A DNA stretch of 42,842 nucleotides, taken from assembly GCA_002428365.1 (NCBI GenBank), contig DIVW01000018.1, positions 43,698-86,539 on the forward strand. The letters are read 5' to 3'. The notes under the pieces are model-generated. The model did no database searches, was not told the origin of the DNA, and saw only the letters and a list, made by a program, of their open reading frames with translations. Made by a program: the position numbers and the translations under genes. Below, piece after piece: positions 40,044 to 42,842 of this stretch. Every line of letters begins with the position of its first letter. Position 1 is the first letter of the stretch. The DNA is from Propionibacteriaceae bacterium UBA6122 (lineage in GTDB: Bacteria; Actinomycetota; Actinomycetes; Propionibacteriales; Propionibacteriaceae).

Positions 40044-40679
40044 ATGGCGGCGCAGCCTGTTTCGGGCGTTGAGACCCAACCCGAGGGGCTGCGCCATACC
40101 CCCATTGAGGACGTCTTCGGCCTCCTTAGCGGTGCTTTCGTGGTCTCGCTGGGCGTGTACCTGCTGAAGACCGTCGAGGCCGTCACCGGGGGCACCGCCG
40201 GGCTGGCGCTGCTCCTGAGCTACTCGAGTGGCTGGCCGTTCGGGTTGCTCTTCTTCGGAATCAATCTGCCGTTCTTCGTCCTGGCCGTGAAGCAGAAGGG
40301 GTGGAGTTTCGCCGTCCGCACCCTGATCTCCATCGGCCTGGTGTCGGGCTTCGCGTTTCTGCACCCGGTACTGATGCCGAATCTGGTCATCGATCCGGTC
40401 TACGCAGTGCTCGTGGGCAATCTGCTGGCTGGCATCGGCATGCTGATGGTCTTTCGTCATCGCGCCAGCCTGGGCGGTTTGAACACCTTGGCGCTGCTGG
40501 CTCAGGACAGGTTCGGTTGGCGAGCTGGCTGGGTGCAGTTGAGCACCGACGCGGTGATCATCGCAGCCGCGCTGGCCGTGGTGCCGCCAGCGAATGTGGC
40601 GTTGTCGGTAGCTGGCGCGGTGGTGCTGAATATCGTCTTGGCTCTCAACCACCGCCCTGATCGTTACCTCGGGTACTGA
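40044..40679 (+). CDS. YitT family membrane protein
   Basis: A 211-residue membrane protein of the YitT/DUF161 family, with about five to six helices. 'EDVFGLLSGAFVVSLGVYLL' at the N-terminus, 'VTGGTAGLALLLSYSSGW', 'GLLFFGINLPFFVLA' and 'GLNTLALLAQDRFGWRAGW' are the family landmarks; the GG-T-G-A-G motif is clear. Function of the family is poorly known. It lacks the hydrophilic C-terminal DUF2179 domain found in longer members. Its ATG follows the aminotransferase stop by 3 nt, with AGGAG overlapping that stop, so the two are coupled. Confidence 0.85.
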   Translation: MAAQPVSGVETQPEGLRHTPIEDVFGLLSGAFVVSLGVYLLKTVEAVTGGTAGLALLLSYSSGWPFGLLFFGINLPFFVLAVKQKGWSFAVRTLISIGLVSGFAFLHPVLMPNLVIDPVYAVLVGNLLAGIGMLMVFRHRASLGGLNTLALLAQDRFGWRAGWVQLSTDAVIIAAALAVVPPANVALSVAGAVVLNIVLALNHRPDRYLGY

Positions 40680-40707
40680 GCACTGCCCCAGTCTTAGCGA
40701 CTGCGGC

Positions 40708-40713
40708 TAGCAT
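40708..40713 (+). promoter_or_regulatory. -10 hexamer TAGCAT before L7/L12-like gene
   Basis: TAGCAT, then 7 nt, then ATG 40721. No Shine-Dalgarno, so a leaderless mRNA is likely. Confidence 0.55.
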
Positions 40714-40720
40714 CACCGCC

Positions 40721-41011
40721 ATGGGCCTTTTCGGATCTGACTCTGCACACGGCGATCAACTCGCTCTGGAGGCGCGCCTCGCCGCCCTTGAGGCAAAAGT
40801 TTCTGGGCTAAGCGCCGAGGTGGCCCGCCTGAGCGCCACCCCCCTTGCAGCTGAGGCGCTCAGCACTCCCCCGGCCGGCGCACCATCGGCCTGGCAGATT
40901 GAGGCCCGCCGACTCCACCAGGCTGGCGAAAAGATCCAGGCGATCAAGGTGGTTCGCGAAGCCACCAACTGGGGGCTAGCCGAAGCCAAGAACTACGTCG
41001 AACGCCTCTAG
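40721..41011 (+). CDS. Stand-alone L7/L12 C-terminal-domain-like protein
   Basis: A 96-residue protein. Residues 14-41 form a likely coiled coil ('LALEARLAALEAKVSGLSAE' and on), followed by a Pro/Ala linker, and residues 59-96 resemble the C-terminal domain of ribosomal protein L7/L12 ('KIQAIKVVREATNWGLAEAK' then 'NYVERL'; compare the L7/L12 helix that contacts translation factors). It is not L7/L12 itself, as the N-terminal dimer domain is replaced. Such short L7/L12-CTD proteins occur in actinobacteria without known role. The M23 gene begins at the base after its stop. Confidence 0.75.
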   Translation: MGLFGSDSAHGDQLALEARLAALEAKVSGLSAEVARLSATPLAAEALSTPPAGAPSAWQIEARRLHQAGEKIQAIKVVREATNWGLAEAKNYVERL

Positions 41012-41626
41012 GTGTTGCCCCACCTCGAACTCGCCTATCCGTTCAACGGACGATGGCTGGTGCAGAACAGCCCGGCCAACCGAGTACCGAGTCATGGCAC
41101 TGAACTGTTCGGCACCGGCTATGCGATCGACTTCGTGCCAGTGGACGCGCACGGACGGACCGCACCGTTCAGGCTCGCGTCCTTGATCCGGACGGAGGCG
41201 CCCACGCGCTTCTCCGGTTTCGGTCGCCCCATTCTGGCGCCGATCTCCGGCGTGGTCGTCGCGGTACACGACGGGGAACCCGACCACGATGCTTACCGCG
41301 GCCTACCGTCGATCGGCTATGCGCTCACGCAAAGCCGCCGAGCGGCTGACGGGTGGCTCGGTCTGGCGGGCAATCACGTCGTGATTCAAGTCGAGGCCGG
41401 TCCGGTCGTCGTCTTGTGCCATCTGCGGCGCGACAGCATCACGGTCACCTGCGGCCAAGCGATCACCGTCGGCAAAGTTGTGGCGCAGTGCGGGAACTCG
41501 GGCAACAGCACCGAACCCCATCTGCACCTCCAGGCGATGGACCGCGCCGACATCCACCGCGCCACCGCCACCCCCATTTCTTTCCTTGGCGGCCTGCCGC
41601 GCAATGGGGAAGTCGTCGCCGCATAG
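41012..41626 (+). CDS. M23 family metallopeptidase, no signal peptide
   Basis: A 204-residue LytM/M23-fold protein. Seen: 'PSHGTELFGTGYAIDFV' (first zinc His and Asp region), 'ILAPISGVVVAVHDG', 'GNHVVIQ', 'VLCHLRRDSI', 'GKVVAQCGNSGNSTEPHLHL' with the HLH zinc motif. The fold is normally a secreted peptidoglycan endopeptidase, but no signal peptide or membrane helix is visible, so location is uncertain. It begins GTG at 41012, immediately after the TAG of the L7/L12-like gene, without its own ribosome site; reinitiation is expected. Confidence 0.82.
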   Translation: MLPHLELAYPFNGRWLVQNSPANRVPSHGTELFGTGYAIDFVPVDAHGRTAPFRLASLIRTEAPTRFSGFGRPILAPISGVVVAVHDGEPDHDAYRGLPSIGYALTQSRRAADGWLGLAGNHVVIQVEAGPVVVLCHLRRDSITVTCGQAITVGKVVAQCGNSGNSTEPHLHLQAMDRADIHRATATPISFLGGLPRNGEVVAA

Positions 41627-41794
41627 GCCCCGCCACCCATCATGGCGGCTGAGCAGGGTTCCTGCGCCGGCGTAGTGCGTCCCGAAGCCGGTCGTTTAGT
41701 GTGGTCTTGCGACCGCCTCATACGGCGGCCACCGTGCGGATGCGCGAGCAGCACGCTCACGCTTCAGTAGGCGGCTACGCCGGAAGGAACCCGG
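41627..41794 (+). promoter_or_regulatory. 168-bp leader with hairpins before the P-type ATPase
   Basis: Contains several short stems: CCGCC/GGCGG (41630-41648), CCGCC-tcatac-GGCGG after 41710 and GGCG-gcta-CGCC before the ribosome site. TAGTGT at 41697-41702 could be a -10. GGAAGGAA precedes the ATG. I could not match it to a known metal riboswitch. Confidence 0.35.
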
Positions 41795-42842
41795 ATGAAC
41801 GACACCCTTGTCCCCCGGTTTGATCCCAGCCTGACCGATGCCGCCACGATCGCTATCAGTTTGGGGGTCGACCCCGGCGAGGGCCTGACCAGTGCGCACG
41901 CCGCTCAGCGGCTCAGCTCCGACGGGCCGAACGAGCTACGCCACCAGCCTCCGGAGCCGCTGTGGCGCAAGATCCTGCGGCAGTTCCAGGACCCGCTGGT
42001 CTACCTGCTCCTGGTCGCAATGGCCATCTCTCTGGCTGCTTGGTTCGCCGAGGGCGCCAACGGGGCGCCGATTGACGTGATCGTCATCGCGCTCATCGTG
42101 GTTGCGAACGCCTTGATCGGCTTTCTCCAGGAGCACAAGGCCGAGAACGCGGTGGCGGCCCTGGCCAGTATGACCGCGGTTGCCTCGACCGTGCTCCGTG
42201 ACGGTCGGCTGATGTCGGTGCCCGCCAGCGAACTGGTCCGCGGCGACGTCCTGGTGCTAAGCGAGGGTGATTCGGTCGGCGCGGACGGCCGCCTGGTCAG
42301 CGCCACCGGCCTGCGAATCCAGGAGTCCTCACTGACCGGGGAGTCCGAAGCGGTCGGTAAGTTCACCGACACCTTGGCCGGCAGGGCATCAATCGGTGAC
42401 CGGCTCAACATGGTTTACAAGGGGACTGCCGTGGTCCAGGGGGTCGGGCGCGCCGTGGTCACCTCGACCGGCATGGACACCGAGGTGGGTGCCATCGCCG
42501 ACCTGCTCGACAGCACCGAATCCGACCCGTCCCCGCTCCAGAAGGAAATTGCTCAGGTCAGCAAGACCCTGGGGCTGGGGGTGATCGGCATCGCCGTTGT
42601 GGTCATGGTGACCCTCGTCCTCATCAACGGTGTGCAGACCACCTCCGACCTCGTCACCATCCTGCTGCTCGGCGTCTCGCTCGCCGTCGCGGCCGTACCC
42701 GAGGGCCTGCCCACCATCCTCTCGCTGGTGTTGGCGATCGGGGTGCAGGCGCTGGCGAAACGTAACGCCGTCATGAAGGACTTGCACTCGGTGGAGACGC
42801 TTGGGTCAGCGTCGGTGATTTGCTCGGACAAGACCGGCACCC
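41795..42842 (+). CDS. Type II P-type cation-transporting ATPase, 5' part
   Basis: First 349 codons of a P-type ATPase of the PacL/SERCA-like (type II) group; the 3' end is outside the window. Order seen: cytoplasmic N-terminus with the cation-ATPase N domain ('GLTSAHAAQRLSSDGPNELR'), M1-M2 ('PLVYLLLVAMAISLAAWFAE', 'VIVIALIVVANALIGFLQEH'), actuator TGES ('SSLTGESEAVGK', near residue 180), M3, M4 with PEGLP, and the phosphorylation site Asp345 in DKTGT at the very edge. PEGLP with this layout suits Ca2+ or Mg2+/Mn2+ export; ion not determined. ATG 41795 follows GGAAGGAA. Confidence 0.93.
   Translation, partial: MNDTLVPRFDPSLTDAATIAISLGVDPGEGLTSAHAAQRLSSDGPNELRHQPPEPLWRKILRQFQDPLVYLLLVAMAISLAAWFAEGANGAPIDVIVIALIVVANALIGFLQEHKAENAVAALASMTAVASTVLRDGRLMSVPASELVRGDVLVLSEGDSVGADGRLVSATGLRIQESSLTGESEAVGKFTDTLAGRASIGDRLNMVYKGTAVVQGVGRAVVTSTGMDTEVGAIADLLDSTESDPSPLQKEIAQVSKTLGLGVIGIAVVVMVTLVLINGVQTTSDLVTILLLGVSLAVAAVPEGLPTILSLVLAIGVQALAKRNAVMKDLHSVETLGSASVICSDKTGT

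Noticed and set aside
41640..41794. Possible manganese (yybP-ykoY) or magnesium (M-box) riboswitch before the ATPase
   Set aside because: The conserved GGGGAGUAG-type and M-box core sequences could not be found; kept only as a structured leader.
1..42842. CRISPR arrays, insertion sequences, prophage, tRNA or rRNA genes
   Set aside because: No regularly spaced repeats, transposase or integrase motifs, terminal inverted repeats, or tRNA-like sequence (CCA-arm GTTCGA in a cloverleaf context) were seen on reading both strands; GTTCGA occurrences belong to SOS boxes or coding sequence.

Overview
The window is ordinary chromosomal DNA of a high-GC Actinomycetota bacterium. Four things point there: the gene order (nrdJ-nrdR-lexA, hflX-dapF-miaA-miaB, recA-recX-DUF3046-clgR-cinA-pgsA-rimO-ftsK, leuCD with a divergent NdgR-type IclR regulator), actinobacterial SOS boxes of the form TCGAAC-N4-GTTCGA, a PafBC-type recA promoter, and many apparently leaderless genes. 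A Propionibacteriales-like relative is a guess; nothing here fixes the genus. I see no rRNA, tRNA, CRISPR array, insertion sequence or prophage.

Layout. 1-7.4 kb is an accessory-like stretch: hrpA (3' end outside the window), a universal stress protein overlapping a flavin/PNPOx-fold protein, an AEC permease divergent from a membrane acyltransferase, a DedA-like membrane protein and an unrecognised 71-residue protein, closed by a 22-bp perfect hairpin. 7.4-13.1 kb carries nucleotide supply and SOS control: nrdR-nrdJ, a short DivS/ChiZ-position membrane protein, lexA with three SOS boxes in the divergent gap, a DUF167 gene that seems to start at CTG, and a RibD/DHFR-fold reductase. 13.1-24.7 kb is a leftward block of housekeeping genes: dinG, hflX, dapF, miaA, then (after a small rightward antitoxin-like gene) miaB, rny, recX, recA, DUF3046, clgR, cinA. 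24.7-33.4 kb continues leftward with pgsA, rimO, ftsK, thiL, ddl, leuD and leuC. 33.4-42.8 kb holds ndgR, a DUF2332 gene, a DMT/NIPA-like permease, a GT2 glycosyltransferase overlapping glf (galactofuranose synthesis), a HisC-like aminotransferase with a YitT protein, a stand-alone L7/L12-CTD-like protein abutting an M23 peptidase, and the 5' third of a type II P-type cation ATPase.

How they work together. lexA, the DivS-position gene and recA carry SOS boxes; recA also has a second promoter matching the PafBC (RecA-NDp) consensus, so two damage pathways should converge on it. nrdR sits upstream of nrdJ with paired palindromes, consistent with autoregulated dNTP supply. ndgR probably controls divergent leuCD. 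Many genes overlap by ATGA/GTGA or abut, implying translational coupling.

The most notable sequence-level signal is a recurrent TAnnnT hexamer 6-7 nt before a start codon that has no Shine-Dalgarno (eight genes), including a back-to-back pair at 5.2 kb. I found no clear undescribed multi-gene system. The best candidates for something little studied are the L7/L12-CTD/M23 pair, the 71-residue protein, the hairpin-bearing rny leader and the CTG-started DUF167 gene.
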